A DNA stretch of 64,000 bases from Gemmatimonadota bacterium (GTDB lineage: Bacteria; Gemmatimonadota; Gemmatimonadetes; Gemmatimonadales; Gemmatimonadaceae): positions 153,556 through 217,555 of the forward strand of contig JAJPIM010000026.1 in assembly GCA_021324775.1 (NCBI GenBank), read 5' to 3'. The translations under genes and the position numbers were made by a program. Shown here one piece after another: positions 42,857-51,907 of this stretch. The first letter of the stretch is position 1. Each line of letters starts with the position of its first letter. The notes beneath the pieces were generated by a model. The model saw only the letters and a list, made by a program, of their open reading frames with translations, had not been told where the DNA came from and did not search any database.

Positions 42857-44149
42857 GTGGCCGCGCCGGACTTCACTGTTGCCGGCGTACGGCTATGGGG
42901 CCGAGAGGTGGGGGCCGTCGCGGAAGCGCCGGACGGGCGCATCACGTTCGAGTACGACGACGCGTTCCGGTCATCCGGGCAAGAGGTCTCGCCGATCCAT
43001 CTTCCTCTCAGCCGCGCCGGGCCGCAGGAGTTCCCTGAGCTGAGACGGCTGCCGGCGTTTGCCGGCCTTCCCGGTCTGCTCGCTGACTCGCTGCCGGACG
43101 CATTCGGCAACGCCGTCATCAAGCGGTACTTCGAGCAGCGGGGCACTCCCGACGCGTCGCTCAGCCCCGTGCAGAAGCTTCTCTACATCGGGAGCCGCGC
43201 ATTGGGCGCACTGGAATACCATCCGCCGCTCCGTGGTCCGGGGACCCGCGCCAGCGACGAGGCGTTGGAGGTCGCGCGTCTCGTGGAAGAGGCGCGCCGG
43301 GTGGTCGAGGGCGACACGACGGTTGCGGTCCCGGAAATGATGCAGGTCGGTGCATCCGCAGGCGGCGCCCGCGCCAAGGCACTCATTCTCTGGGACCGGG
43401 CGGCGAATCGCGTGCGGTCCGGATTTGCCCGGCCTGCGGATGGCGACGAATACTGGCTCATCAAATTCGACGGCGTGACCGGGGGGACCGGCGGACCTCG
43501 CCTCCAGGAGGATTTGCGCCCCGGTCCCTTCGGCCGCATCGAATTTGCGTACGCGCGTATGGCGCAGGCAGCCGGGATCGCCATGACGGAGACGTCTCTG
43601 CTCCATGAGCGCGATTACGCCCATTTCATGACGCGGCGCTTCGACCGCGACCGCGTCCTTCGTTTGCACATGCACAGTCTGGGCGGGCTGCAGCATGTGG
43701 ACTACAACATCCGCGGCGCCATGTCGTACGAAGCCTACCTTCGGACGATCCGCGTGCTGGGCATGGGGCAGCCGGCGGTGAACGAGGGGTATCGCCGCGC
43801 CGTCTTCAATGTCGCCGCGGTGAATCAGGACGATCACGTGAAGAACCTGGCGTTTCTCATGGCGCCGGATGGCCAGTGGCGGCTGTCGCCGGCGTTCGAC
43901 GTGACGTACGCGAAGGGCAACGAGTGGACGCGCACGCATCAGATGACCGTCGGTGGCAAGGACGCGGACATCACGCGCCGGGATCTGCTGGCGCTGGGAG
44001 CGTCAATGGACGTGCCGCACGACGGCGCCGGCATCATCGCGGATGTCGTCGGGGCGCTGGACCTGTGGGATGCCGAAGCCCGGGCCGCGGGTGTGCCGCC
44101 CGCATGGGTCGCCCGCGTCGCGAACGATTTCCAGCGCCTCGCGACCTGA
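42857..44149 (+). CDS. hipA: HipA-like serine/threonine kinase toxin
   Basis: A 430-residue HipA-family kinase. The N-terminal subdomain (about 1-110, VGAVAEAPDGRITFEYDDAF) is followed by the glycine/serine loop VGASAGGARAKAL, the lysine strand YWLIKFDG, the catalytic loop VNQDDHVKNLAFL and the metal Asp in LSPAFDVTY. Family toxins phosphorylate glutamyl-tRNA synthetase or similar targets and cause dormancy. The E. coli-type activation loop SPGARPK is replaced by SAGGARAK. It starts at GTG 42857, 28 bases after hipB, consistent with a pair. Active-site residues look intact. Confidence 0.85.
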   Translation: MAAPDFTVAGVRLWGREVGAVAEAPDGRITFEYDDAFRSSGQEVSPIHLPLSRAGPQEFPELRRLPAFAGLPGLLADSLPDAFGNAVIKRYFEQRGTPDASLSPVQKLLYIGSRALGALEYHPPLRGPGTRASDEALEVARLVEEARRVVEGDTTVAVPEMMQVGASAGGARAKALILWDRAANRVRSGFARPADGDEYWLIKFDGVTGGTGGPRLQEDLRPGPFGRIEFAYARMAQAAGIAMTETSLLHERDYAHFMTRRFDRDRVLRLHMHSLGGLQHVDYNIRGAMSYEAYLRTIRVLGMGQPAVNEGYRRAVFNVAAVNQDDHVKNLAFLMAPDGQWRLSPAFDVTYAKGNEWTRTHQMTVGGKDADITRRDLLALGASMDVPHDGAGIIADVVGALDLWDAEARAAGVPPAWVARVANDFQRLAT

Positions 44150-44418
44150 CGCCACCCTCCGTCGCGTGGTTCACGCATCACGCATCCGACACGCATCCAA
44201 TTTACAGCAGAGCTCGCCGCCGATGACCGCCGTTGTCTGGCCTCGTCTTCGTGCAGCGACCCCTCGCACCGTGCGGCGTCCTGAAATCCGGGATGTGGCA
44301 CCGGCGCATCAGATCAACCGCCATTTCACGACCTCGTAACTCACACCATGAGGACTGGCGCGCGCGGCCTCCAGCGCACACCCTACAGAATCAATCGTTC
44401 GCTCAGGAGATGACGTAC

Positions 44419-45069
44419 ATGCGTATCGTGCTCTTTGGCGCAGGCGGAAACATCGCGCGGCGCATCGCCCGGGAGGCACTCGGGCGCGGGCACCAGATCA
44501 CCGCGGTCGTGCGCGACCCCAAGACATTTCAGCCATATGATGACCGCCTCACCGTGGTCAAAGGCGACGCGACCGATCCGGCGAGCGTGGCCGCCGTGTC
44601 CGCGGGCGCGGATGCCATCGTGAGCGCGCTCTCGTCGCGGCCGGGCGGCAACAACCGGCCCGCCTCGTCACTCACCGCCGCCGCGCATGCCCTGATCGCG
44701 GGCGCGAGACGGACGGGCATCCATCGCGTCGTGGTCGTCGGCGGCGCCGGCAGCCTCGAAGTCCTCCCCGGGCGCCAGCTTCTCGACTCACCGGATTTTC
44801 CCGCGGGCTACAGAGAGGAAGCGCTCGCGCAGCGCGATGCGCTCGAGGTGTTTCGTCAGGACGCCGGCGATCTCGACTGGACCTACATCAGTCCCGCAGG
44901 CGAGATCGAACCGGGCAAGCGCACCGGCCATTTCCGCACCGGCGGAAACCAGCTCCTGGTCGACGAAAGGGGACACAGCCGCATCTCGTACGAGGACTAC
45001 GCCGCCGCGCTGGCGGATGAGCTGGACAATCCCACCCACGTCGGCCGGCGCATGACGGTCGCGTACTGA
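44419..45069 (+). CDS. NAD(P)H-binding atypical SDR protein
   Basis: A 216-residue protein of the NAD(P)-binding, NmrA/YwnB-like group. The Rossmann start is MRIVLFGAGGNIARRIAREAL, followed by DATDPASVAAV and VVVVGGAGSLEVLPG. It lacks the YxxxK catalytic pair of true reductases, so it may be a redox sensor or a quinone or biliverdin-type reductase. AGGAG at 44404-44408 gives a ten-base spacing to ATG 44419, which I prefer over ATG 44410. The 269 bases before it hold no gene I can recognise. The gene is alone. Confidence 0.75.
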   Translation: MRIVLFGAGGNIARRIAREALGRGHQITAVVRDPKTFQPYDDRLTVVKGDATDPASVAAVSAGADAIVSALSSRPGGNNRPASSLTAAAHALIAGARRTGIHRVVVVGGAGSLEVLPGRQLLDSPDFPAGYREEALAQRDALEVFRQDAGDLDWTYISPAGEIEPGKRTGHFRTGGNQLLVDERGHSRISYEDYAAALADELDNPTHVGRRMTVAY

Positions 45070-45095
45070 TCGCTCGGCGAGGGCCGCTCTCCAGC

Positions 45096-45155
45096 GCACC
45101 TCGCCCGCCCGCACCTCGCCGGCACGCACCTCGCCGGCACGCACCTCGCCGCCGC
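45096..45155. repeat. 15-base tandem repeat, four units
   Basis: Units GCACCTCGCCCGCCC, GCACCTCGCCGGCAC, GCACCTCGCCGGCAC and GCACCTCGCCGCCGC abut in the 90-base gap between the convergent NAD(P)-binding gene and the alpha/beta hydrolase gene. Nothing else is in the gap. Confidence 0.85.
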
Positions 45156-45159
45156 CGTC

Positions 45160-46272
45160 CTACTTTTGCGGCGCGAGAAGGAACGCCCGCATTGCACTCG
45201 CGACCGTGTCGGGCCGTCCGAGAAACACATAGTGCGATGCGCCCGGGAGGACGACCACCGTCGCCTGCGGGACGGCGTGCACCAGGGTCCTCCGCTGCAC
45301 GCGGTACCATGTCTGGATCGAGTCGAGCCACGCCGCCCGGGATGCATCGCCGGGCGCGATCCAGGGCAGGAGCTGCTGCACGTTCTCGGGATAGTTGTAG
45401 ATGGCGAGCACCGGGCCGTGCACGCGCACGTACGGTGGCGCGGTCGCCTTGGCGGACTCGAAGACCGAGTCCGAGATCCCGGGCGGGGTGGCATCGCCGA
45501 GGAACCGGCCTGCCGGACTGAATCGCTCGGTGGCGCGGAAATCACCCTCGGGGGTCGCCACATTGCTCGAGCGGCGCGAGTAGGCCAGCGCGGCATCCAC
45601 CGACGCGGAATCCGCAGTGCCCGGCGCGGGAGGATCGGGGAAGCCGACGGGGACTGGGTGAGTGTGGTAGTCGAAGCCGGCGTCCAGATACACCAGCCGG
45701 CCGACGAGCGACGGGTACTCCGCGGCCAGCCACGTCAGCTCCTGGCCGGCGATCGAGTGCCCGGCGAAATCGGCTTGCGCAATGTGCAGACTGTCCAGCA
45801 CTGCGTGCACGTCCTCGACCAACACCGGGATCGAGTAGCCCTGCGGGGGATGGCTGGACGCTCCCCATCCGCGCCGCGTGAGCGCCAGCACGTGGAACCG
45901 GTCCGTGAATCGCGGTGCGAAGTCGTCGAAGATGTGAGCCGTGTTCCCGAGTCCATTGAGAAACACGAGCGGCTCGCCATTGCCGCCCCAATCCAGCACC
46001 TCGATCCGGACGCCCTGCGCGACGGTCACGAACTTGACCGCGTGGGCGGAGGGATCGTGCCACATCACCGTCGCGCCTGGTGGCGTGCCGGGCGCGGCTT
46101 CGATAGGCTTGCCCCTGCCGCATCCGGCCGCCACGCCCACGAGTCCGAGCGACATGGGCCAGAGCGCCCGTGTGATCGCATGCGCCGGCGGGCAGGGATG
46201 GCGTCGGGAGCCAGGACGGCACGGAGGGCAGGGGCACAATGTCACGTCATCCTCATCCGGGGAGGGAGGCAC
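45160..46272 (-). CDS. Exported alpha/beta hydrolase
   Basis: A 370-residue alpha/beta-hydrolase fold protein. The nucleophile elbow is GHSIAGQ, the oxyanion region is FLNGLGNTAHIF, and the catalytic His is in GASHYVFL near the end. A hydrophobic segment ending AAGC (Cys51) suggests a lipoprotein, but the n-region is long and Pro/Cys-rich, so the start (GTG 46272) is uncertain. Substrate is unknown; it may be an esterase, epoxide hydrolase or C-C hydrolase. Confidence 0.75.
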   Translation of the reverse strand: MPPSPDEDDVTLCPCPPCRPGSRRHPCPPAHAITRALWPMSLGLVGVAAGCGRGKPIEAAPGTPPGATVMWHDPSAHAVKFVTVAQGVRIEVLDWGGNGEPLVFLNGLGNTAHIFDDFAPRFTDRFHVLALTRRGWGASSHPPQGYSIPVLVEDVHAVLDSLHIAQADFAGHSIAGQELTWLAAEYPSLVGRLVYLDAGFDYHTHPVPVGFPDPPAPGTADSASVDAALAYSRRSSNVATPEGDFRATERFSPAGRFLGDATPPGISDSVFESAKATAPPYVRVHGPVLAIYNYPENVQQLLPWIAPGDASRAAWLDSIQTWYRVQRRTLVHAVPQATVVVLPGASHYVFLGRPDTVASAMRAFLLAPQK

Positions 46273-46329
46273 CGATCGGCGCGGGTCGTACCGCGGACAA
46301 CACTGCAGTGGATCTCATCGTCGTGTCCG

Positions 46330-47013
46330 TCAGAGAATCCCCACGCCGCGTGCGAGGAGCACCGCCACGGTCGTGAACGAGATGGATGCCTGCACCATGT
46401 TGAGCAATTTGGCCCATCGGGACAGGACGGGCGTATCCGTCGGCGAGAACGCCGCGCTGGTGTTGAACGCCACGAACAGGTAGTCCACGAACCCCGGACG
46501 CCACGAGGGATCCGGCGCCTCCGCCGACATCTGCGGGAACAGGAACGCCCCGGGCGCGTGCGCTGGCCGCTGCTCGCGCGCATTCGGGCCGCCGGCATCG
46601 AGACGCCAGTACCACGATGCGAACACCAGCACGTTCGTAACCCACAGGATCGCGCCCGATCGCAGAAGCGCGCCGGGACTCTCGCTGTGCGCGGGGAGCG
46701 CGGCCACGAGCGCCGTGAGGGTCACGAGGAGATCGCACGTGATCACCGACGAGATCACGAACCCCAGCACCTGGTTGACGCGAGCGTATCCGCGGCGCCG
46801 CGCGATCACGGTGGGGATCAGCAATCCGCCAGCGACGACCAGCAGCAGCCACTGCGGCCCCACGGTGAGCGCCCGCGGGAGCGCGAGACGCAAGCCGCCG
46901 ATCGCCGCGAGCCCGAGCATAGCCTGCCATCGCGGCTCGGCATACGCCGGCCGACGCGATCGGCGCCGGGACCCGGCCGGCGTCGCAACGGTGGTTGGGG
47001 GGGAGACGGTCAT
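46330..47013 (-). CDS. Conserved membrane protein, possibly DUF1345-related
   Basis: A 227-residue membrane protein with about five or six helices. The C-terminal half reads FVDYLFVAFNTSAAFSPTDT, then RWAKLLNMVQASISFTTVAVLLARGV. This looks like the pore-loop and inner helix of DUF1345 and two-TM ion channel-like proteins. No named function can be given. ATG 47013 follows a GGGGG-rich stretch on the plus strand that reads as CCCCC on the transcript, so the ribosome binding site is not obvious. It overlaps nothing and lies 13 bases from the PaiB-like gene, likely in the same transcript. Confidence 0.6.
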   Translation of the reverse strand: MTVSPPTTVATPAGSRRRSRRPAYAEPRWQAMLGLAAIGGLRLALPRALTVGPQWLLLVVAGGLLIPTVIARRRGYARVNQVLGFVISSVITCDLLVTLTALVAALPAHSESPGALLRSGAILWVTNVLVFASWYWRLDAGGPNAREQRPAHAPGAFLFPQMSAEAPDPSWRPGFVDYLFVAFNTSAAFSPTDTPVLSRWAKLLNMVQASISFTTVAVLLARGVGIL

Positions 47014-47026
47014 GTCGCGTGGGCCG

Positions 47027-47674
47027 CTACGGCGTGCGATCCCGCTCCAGCTCGCGCATCGCGCGCGCGACGCCGGCATCGGAATGCTGGTCTCTCGCCT
47101 CGAGGGCGCCGATCACGCCCTGCCTGTCCGCCGCCGGGCGGTTCTGATTGAGCTTCCACTTGCCGTCGAGGCGCCGGATCGGAAGCTCGAAGCCCACGAT
47201 CGCCTTGAGCTGCAAATCGACGTACCGGGCCGGCGCATCGGTCACATGCCACGGCTCGGCGGACGCCGCCTCGTGGGCATCTGTGAGCCGCGTGACGATC
47301 CCGCGCAGGCGTTCCGGGTCATCGAAGAACTCCGCCCGCCCATACGCGTGCACAGCGATGTAGTTCCAGGTCGGAACGACTTTGCCGCTCTCCCGCTTGG
47401 TCGCGTACCACGACGGCGAGATGTACGACTCGGGCCCGAGGAATATCGCGAGCGCGTCCGAGTCCTCGACGGTGTCGCGCCACTGCAGATTGGCGCGAGC
47501 GACGTGACCCAGAAGCGTGCCGTTCGGCCCACGACCGGGATCGAGCAGCAGCGGGAGGTGGGTGGCCACGAGTCCGTCGCGCGTCATGGTGACGAGCGTC
47601 GCGAGCCGGGTGCGCCGGATGGCCTCGTGCAGCACGGGCAGCCGCGATTCGTTGAACTGATGCGGTATGTACAT
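47027..47674 (-). CDS. FMN-binding negative transcriptional regulator (PaiB-like)
   Basis: A 215-residue protein starting MYIPHQF, the hallmark of PaiB-type proteins. It continues with ATLVTMTRDGLVATHLPLLL, GHVARANLQWRD, PTWNYIAVHAYGRAEF and a C-terminal LKAIVGFELPI segment. It has the split-barrel FMN-binding fold and is annotated as a repressor or as a pyridoxamine phosphate oxidase-like flavoprotein; the direct DNA-binding role is not well proven in the family. ATG 47674 gives the family start; ATG 47680 adds two residues. Confidence 0.88.
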   Translation of the reverse strand: MYIPHQFNESRLPVLHEAIRRTRLATLVTMTRDGLVATHLPLLLDPGRGPNGTLLGHVARANLQWRDTVEDSDALAIFLGPESYISPSWYATKRESGKVVPTWNYIAVHAYGRAEFFDDPERLRGIVTRLTDAHEAASAEPWHVTDAPARYVDLQLKAIVGFELPIRRLDGKWKLNQNRPAADRQGVIGALEARDQHSDAGVARAMRELERDRTP

Positions 47675-47707
47675 CGCCATCGGCGTCCGGTGGGAGTGGC
47701 CGCGTAT

Positions 47708-47763
47708 ACGATCTCGCACGCACGATGTCGCACGCACGATTTCGCACGCACGATCTCGCACAC
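47708..47763. repeat. 14-base tandem repeat, four units, upstream of the PaiB-like gene
   Basis: ACGATCTCGCACGC, ACGATGTCGCACGC, ACGATTTCGCACGC and ACGATCTCGCACAC follow one another exactly. They differ mainly at the sixth base. They lie 34 bases upstream of the PaiB-like start, in its likely promoter or leader, and before the end of hslR. Confidence 0.88.
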
Positions 47764-47830
47764 GCGAGGAAACTCCAGCGGGAAAGGTATGCGCTGCTCC
47801 AGGTGCGAGCCGATCCGCGGCGGGCGGCGC

Positions 47831-48223
47831 CTACCTCGACCTGAAGCGATCGAGCGCGCGCCGGTCCCTCTTGGTGGGCCGCCCGGTCTCGAAGCGCGTG
47901 TCGGGCAAAGCGCGCAACTGGGTCGCGAGAGCCTCGCGCGCGGCGCGGCTCGCCTCGGTCTCTTCGTAGAGCTGCCCGGCGTCGGCGCTCTTGCCGCGAC
48001 GCTCGCTGAGCGCACGGACCACCAGATGGGTCTCGAACGGCGGCCGCCGGATCCGAAGCGCGTCGCCCACCTGAAGCGGCCTGGCGCGTTTGGCGCGCTC
48101 GCCGTTGACATCGACCTTGCCGCCCGCGATGGCGTCCGCGGCGAGTGTCCGGGTCTTGAAGAAACGCGCTGCCCAGAGCCACTTGTCGAGGCGAACTCGT
48201 CCGGAGTCGGGCGCGTCAGCCAT
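47831..48223 (-). CDS. hslR: S4-domain ribosome-associated heat shock protein Hsp15-like
   Basis: A 130-residue RNA-binding protein with the S4 domain at about residues 9-60 (VRLDKWLWAARFFKTRTLA, then GGKVDVNGERAKRARPLQVGD). The C-terminal third is highly basic. E. coli HslR binds stalled 50S subunits carrying nascent chains and helps recycle them. Length and domain placement match the family. Confidence 0.88.
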   Translation of the reverse strand: MADAPDSGRVRLDKWLWAARFFKTRTLAADAIAGGKVDVNGERAKRARPLQVGDALRIRRPPFETHLVVRALSERRGKSADAGQLYEETEASRAAREALATQLRALPDTRFETGRPTKRDRRALDRFRSR

Positions 48224-48412
48224 CTGCAGTCAGGACACTGAGTTGGCGCACATCTTCACCCTTTGATGGCCCACGGGGTATGCAAGTGAGATGATATTGG
48301 CCTGGGCCGCGCCCCCGCGGCGACCGGGTTCGCGCCCGACCGAGTAAAATACCACGGCGGCCGGCGATGCCGGCGCATCCCGGAGAAGCATAATGCACCT
48401 CAATTGCTCGCA

Positions 48413-49681
48413 ATGATGGCGACTGGCGTGTCTTCGCTCGAAGAGGAGCTGTTCCCGGCGTCCGGTTCGTCGGCCGGCTTCGACCTCGCTGCATCGGTCC
48501 TGCCCGCACAACATCGGGCGGGGGCGAATCTCGGCGTGCTGGACATCACGAAGTGGTTTGGCGAGACGAGTGGAGGCGTTCGCACCTATTTGCTGCAGAA
48601 GGCGAAATACGTCGAAGCGCGGCCGGCGCTGCGCCACGTCCTCGTGATCCCCGGCGCCCGGGATTCAATCACGGCTGGCAATGGCGTCCGCTGCTACCGG
48701 TTGCGAGGCCCCAGGATCCCGACGCAGCGACCGTACCGCTTCATGCTGGCGACTCGCTCCATTCGCCGCATCATCGAGCACGAGCGGCCCAGCGTGATCG
48801 AAGTCGGGAGCCCGTTTCTCGTGCCATGGATCACGAAGCGCGCGGCGCGCCGCCTCGACGTGCCGCTCGTGGGGTTCTTCCACAGCAATTTTCCGCGCGT
48901 GATCTGCTCCTTCCCGGATCGGACGCGCGGCCTGCGCCGGCGGGCGCACGACGCCGCGTGGCGATACGTGCGCCGGCTCAATCAGGAGTTCGAGGTCACG
49001 ATCGTCGCGTCGCGGTTCATGGTGGATGATCTCGAGCAACATGGTGCCAGCCGGGTGGAGCGCGTCCCTCTCGGCGTCGACCTCGATCACTTCCACCCCC
49101 GGCGCCGCGCCGCCGCGGCTCTCACGCGCGAGTCGCTTGGCGTGCCGGCGGACAGGCCGGTGGCCGCATTCATCGGCCGCTTTGCGCGGGAGAAAGAAGT
49201 CGGCGTACTTCTCGACGCATGGCCGGCAATCGAACGGCAGACCGACGCGTCGCTACTGCTGATCGGCGACGGTCCGGCGCGCCAACGCTTGCAAGCGAGG
49301 AGCCGCGGTTCACGAGTCATCTGGCTGCCATACGAGAACGACCGGGACCGGTTGGCCGGCGTGCTTGCATCGGTCGACCTGATCGTCTCTCCCGGCTCGA
49401 TCGAAACGTTCGGCTTGTCGGCACTCGAAGCATCGGCGTCAGGCACCGCCGTCCTGTCGGCCGATCGCGGCGGTGTTTCGGAGCAGGTGAAGGCCTCGGG
49501 AGGAGGCGCGACGTTCGTCGCGGGCGACAGCGGCTCGCTGGCCGAGGAGGCGGTGCGCCTGCTGCGGGCGCCCGAGGATCTCTCCCGTCTCGGCATGCTG
49601 GGCCGCACCTACGCCGAACGCGAGCACTCCTGGAGCAGCGTCTTCGATCGCATCTTCGAGATCTATCGGCGCGTGGCCTGA
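48413..49681 (+). CDS. Glycosyltransferase family 4
   Basis: A 422-residue GT-B enzyme. The N-domain begins LGVLDITKWFGETSGGVRTYLLQKA, and VGFFHSNFPRV is in its donor cleft. The C-domain has VAAFIGRFAREKEVGVLLDAW and the E-x7-E motif GSIETFGLSALEASASGT. It transfers a sugar from a nucleotide donor with retention, likely onto a lipid or glycan at the inner face of the membrane. ATG 48413 is one of two in tandem; TTG 48404 is also open. It heads a same-direction group with a deacetylase and another GT4. Confidence 0.85.
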   Translation: MMATGVSSLEEELFPASGSSAGFDLAASVLPAQHRAGANLGVLDITKWFGETSGGVRTYLLQKAKYVEARPALRHVLVIPGARDSITAGNGVRCYRLRGPRIPTQRPYRFMLATRSIRRIIEHERPSVIEVGSPFLVPWITKRAARRLDVPLVGFFHSNFPRVICSFPDRTRGLRRRAHDAAWRYVRRLNQEFEVTIVASRFMVDDLEQHGASRVERVPLGVDLDHFHPRRRAAAALTRESLGVPADRPVAAFIGRFAREKEVGVLLDAWPAIERQTDASLLLIGDGPARQRLQARSRGSRVIWLPYENDRDRLAGVLASVDLIVSPGSIETFGLSALEASASGTAVLSADRGGVSEQVKASGGGATFVAGDSGSLAEEAVRLLRAPEDLSRLGMLGRTYAEREHSWSSVFDRIFEIYRRVA

Positions 49682-49742
49682 CGGTGCGCGGCGGCTCGCG
49701 CGTTCGTGTCACTATCACTCCCCCCTCTTCCTTCACGTTCTC

Positions 49743-50477
49743 CTGTCTCCGTCGCCGGGCGTCCTCCTCATCTCGATCCACGATGTTACACCCGCGCTGG
49801 ACGAGCGGGTGCGCGCGCTCTGGGCGATGTGCCGCGGCCGCGGCGTGACTCCCGCGCTACTCGTGGTCCCCAACTGGCACGGTGAGTGGCCCCTCGATCG
49901 ATCGCCGGCATTCGTGCAGTGGGTGCGGGAATGCGTGGACAGTGGCGCCGAGGTCCTGCTGCATGGCGAGCGGCACGACGAGGCCGGCGCCCCGCGAGGG
50001 TGGCGCGATGCCGCCCGGGCGTGGGGCAAGACGGCCCGCGAGGGCGAGTTCCTGACTCTCGAAGAACCGGCAGCCCGCGAACGGATCGATCGCGGGCTCG
50101 CGCTCTTCACGCGCCTCGGCCTCAATGCCGTTGGCTTCGTTCCGCCGGCATGGCTGGCGCGCGCCGGGTGCCTGCGCGCGGTGGCGGCAGCCGGACTGCG
50201 TTGTAGCGAGGACGATGGCGCGATTCACCTACACGAACTGCCCGGTATGCGCCGGATCCGGTCGCCCGTGGTACGGTGGAGCGGCCGGTCGCCAGCCAGA
50301 GCCTACACCTCGGCGGCCGTTGCAGCGGCGCGTTGGCGCGTTCAGCGCAGCGCCCGGCATGTGCGACTGGCATTTCACCCGGCGGATCTCGATCATCCGG
50401 CGACGGCGCGGTCGGTCGCGACGGCGCTCGACCGATGGCTCGGCGAGCGGCCGGCATCGCGGTATGCCGATCTGTGA
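49743..50477 (+). CDS. Polysaccharide deacetylase-family protein with unresolved start
   Basis: The frame reads VLLISIHDVTPALDERVRALW, then VTPALLVVPNWHGEWPL, EVLLHGERHDEAG and HVRLAFHPADLDHP. These are the HD-V, H-x-x-x-H and late His segments of DUF2334/NodB-like deacetylases, which remove N-acetyl groups from glycans with a metal ion. The conserved HDV motif lies upstream of the first usual start codon in this frame (GTG 49809). The frame is open further upstream but has only CTG 49743 or other weak codons. The real start may be non-standard, or a base error or repeat insertion has hidden it: a CT-rich TCTCCTGTCTCC lies at 49739-49750. About 240 residues. Confidence 0.7.
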   Translation: MSPSPGVLLISIHDVTPALDERVRALWAMCRGRGVTPALLVVPNWHGEWPLDRSPAFVQWVRECVDSGAEVLLHGERHDEAGAPRGWRDAARAWGKTAREGEFLTLEEPAARERIDRGLALFTRLGLNAVGFVPPAWLARAGCLRAVAAAGLRCSEDDGAIHLHELPGMRRIRSPVVRWSGRSPARAYTSAAVAAARWRVQRSARHVRLAFHPADLDHPATARSVATALDRWLGERPASRYADL

Positions 50478-50605
50478 CAACCGTCGTCGCAGATACGGCA
50501 TCGTGACCCGCGCTATGCGAGGCCGTGTCGCGTGCTTGCGAGATTCGGCGAATCCGATGTGGCGCAGATCCGTACGCCGGTCCGGTGCCGGCAAGAGGGC
50601 GAGCT

Positions 50606-51874
50606 ATGACGCTGGCGACTGAGATGGCGATGGCGGCCGTCGGGGACGCGGCGCGCGCGACCCTGCCGCCGGACATCGCTCCACCCGCCGCGGCGCCGAT
50701 CCGCCTCGCCCTCTTCAGCGACACCTACACCCCGCAGCTCAACGGCGTCACCCGAACGCTCGAGCGATTGGTGGCGGCGGTCCGCGAGCGGGGTGGTGCG
50801 GTGCGGGTGTATACGACGACCGATCCGGGCGCGGCGGACCACGCGGGAGCCACCGGCAACACGTGGCGCCGGCCGAGCATTCCTTTTTGGGCGTATCCGC
50901 AGCTTCGGATTGCGGCGCCCATCCTCGGCGACGCGTACGCGGATCTCCGGGTGTGGCGGCCGACACTCGTTCATGCCGCGACGCCGTTCGGTATGGGTCT
51001 CGCCGGGCGCGCATGCGCGCGCGCGCTACGGGTGCCGCTCGTCTCATCCTATCACACGAGTTTCAGCGAGTACGCGAAGTTCTACCACATGAGCGCATTA
51101 AGCGCCCCCGGGTGGGCGTACGTCCGCTGGTTTCACAACAGCGGCGTCCGGACATTCGTCCCGACGCGCGCCGTACTGGATGAGCTGGGGCGGCTGCGCT
51201 TCCGGCGCCTGGCGCTGTGGGGGCGCGGCGTCGATGGCGCACGATTCAATCCTGCCTTCCGATCGCGGGCGATGCGCGCTGGCGTCGGGGCGGACGACGA
51301 TACCGTCGTGGTGGCGTACGTGGGACGACTGGCCGCGGAGAAGGGACTGGATGCCGCACTGGGCGCGATCCGCGAGATTCTGTCGCGACCGAGTCATGGC
51401 GCGGGAGGTCCGCAGCCGCGAATCGTGTTTGCGGTGGCGGGTGATGGTCCATATACCGAGCATTGCCAGAGGGCTGTCGCGGGCGAGGCCGCCGTGCGCT
51501 TCCTCGGGCCGCTCGAGGGACGGGCGCTGAGCGAGTTCTACGCGTCGGCGGATCTCTTCATCTTCCCGTCGGCCACCGATACCTTCGGCAACGTCCTCCT
51601 CGAGGCGATGTCGTCCGGGCTTCCGGTCATCGGTGCCAGGTCCGGCCCGACGCGCGAACTCCTCGCTGCCGGCGGCGGGATCACGTTCACACCCGGCGAC
51701 GCGCACGCCCTCGCGACGGCGATTCTGAGCCTCGCGGCCGATCCGGCGCGGCGCGAGGTAATGGTGCGTGACGGGACTCGCTACGCCGGGGCGTGCTCGT
51801 GGAATCGCATCTTCGATGACCTGGTCGGCGAGTACTGCGACGTGATCGCGGGCGCCGAGGCGATCAAGCCGTAA
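50606..51874 (+). CDS. Glycosyltransferase family 4
   Basis: A 422-residue GT-B glycosyltransferase, close to the alpha-mannosyltransferase group (MgtA/PimB-like). The N-domain has LALFSDTYTPQLNGVTRTLERL and VSSYHTSFSEYAKFY. The C-domain has VAYVGRLAAEKGLDAAL and the E-x7-E region FPSATDTFGNVLLEAMSSGLPVI. ATG 50606 has AGAGGGCGAG upstream. It is 128 bases after the deacetylase, in the same direction, and the three genes probably build or trim one surface glycolipid. Confidence 0.87.
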   Translation: MTLATEMAMAAVGDAARATLPPDIAPPAAAPIRLALFSDTYTPQLNGVTRTLERLVAAVRERGGAVRVYTTTDPGAADHAGATGNTWRRPSIPFWAYPQLRIAAPILGDAYADLRVWRPTLVHAATPFGMGLAGRACARALRVPLVSSYHTSFSEYAKFYHMSALSAPGWAYVRWFHNSGVRTFVPTRAVLDELGRLRFRRLALWGRGVDGARFNPAFRSRAMRAGVGADDDTVVVAYVGRLAAEKGLDAALGAIREILSRPSHGAGGPQPRIVFAVAGDGPYTEHCQRAVAGEAAVRFLGPLEGRALSEFYASADLFIFPSATDTFGNVLLEAMSSGLPVIGARSGPTRELLAAGGGITFTPGDAHALATAILSLAADPARREVMVRDGTRYAGACSWNRIFDDLVGEYCDVIAGAEAIKP

Positions 51875-51907
51875 CCCGTCGTAGGTCGCTCATCTGAAGG
51901 TCTTACT

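Noticed and set aside
45166..47151. Long plus-strand open frame opposite the alpha/beta hydrolase and the membrane protein
   Set aside because: The minus strand shows a hydrolase elbow GHSIAGQ and a membrane protein. The plus frame is His/Arg-rich with no motif.
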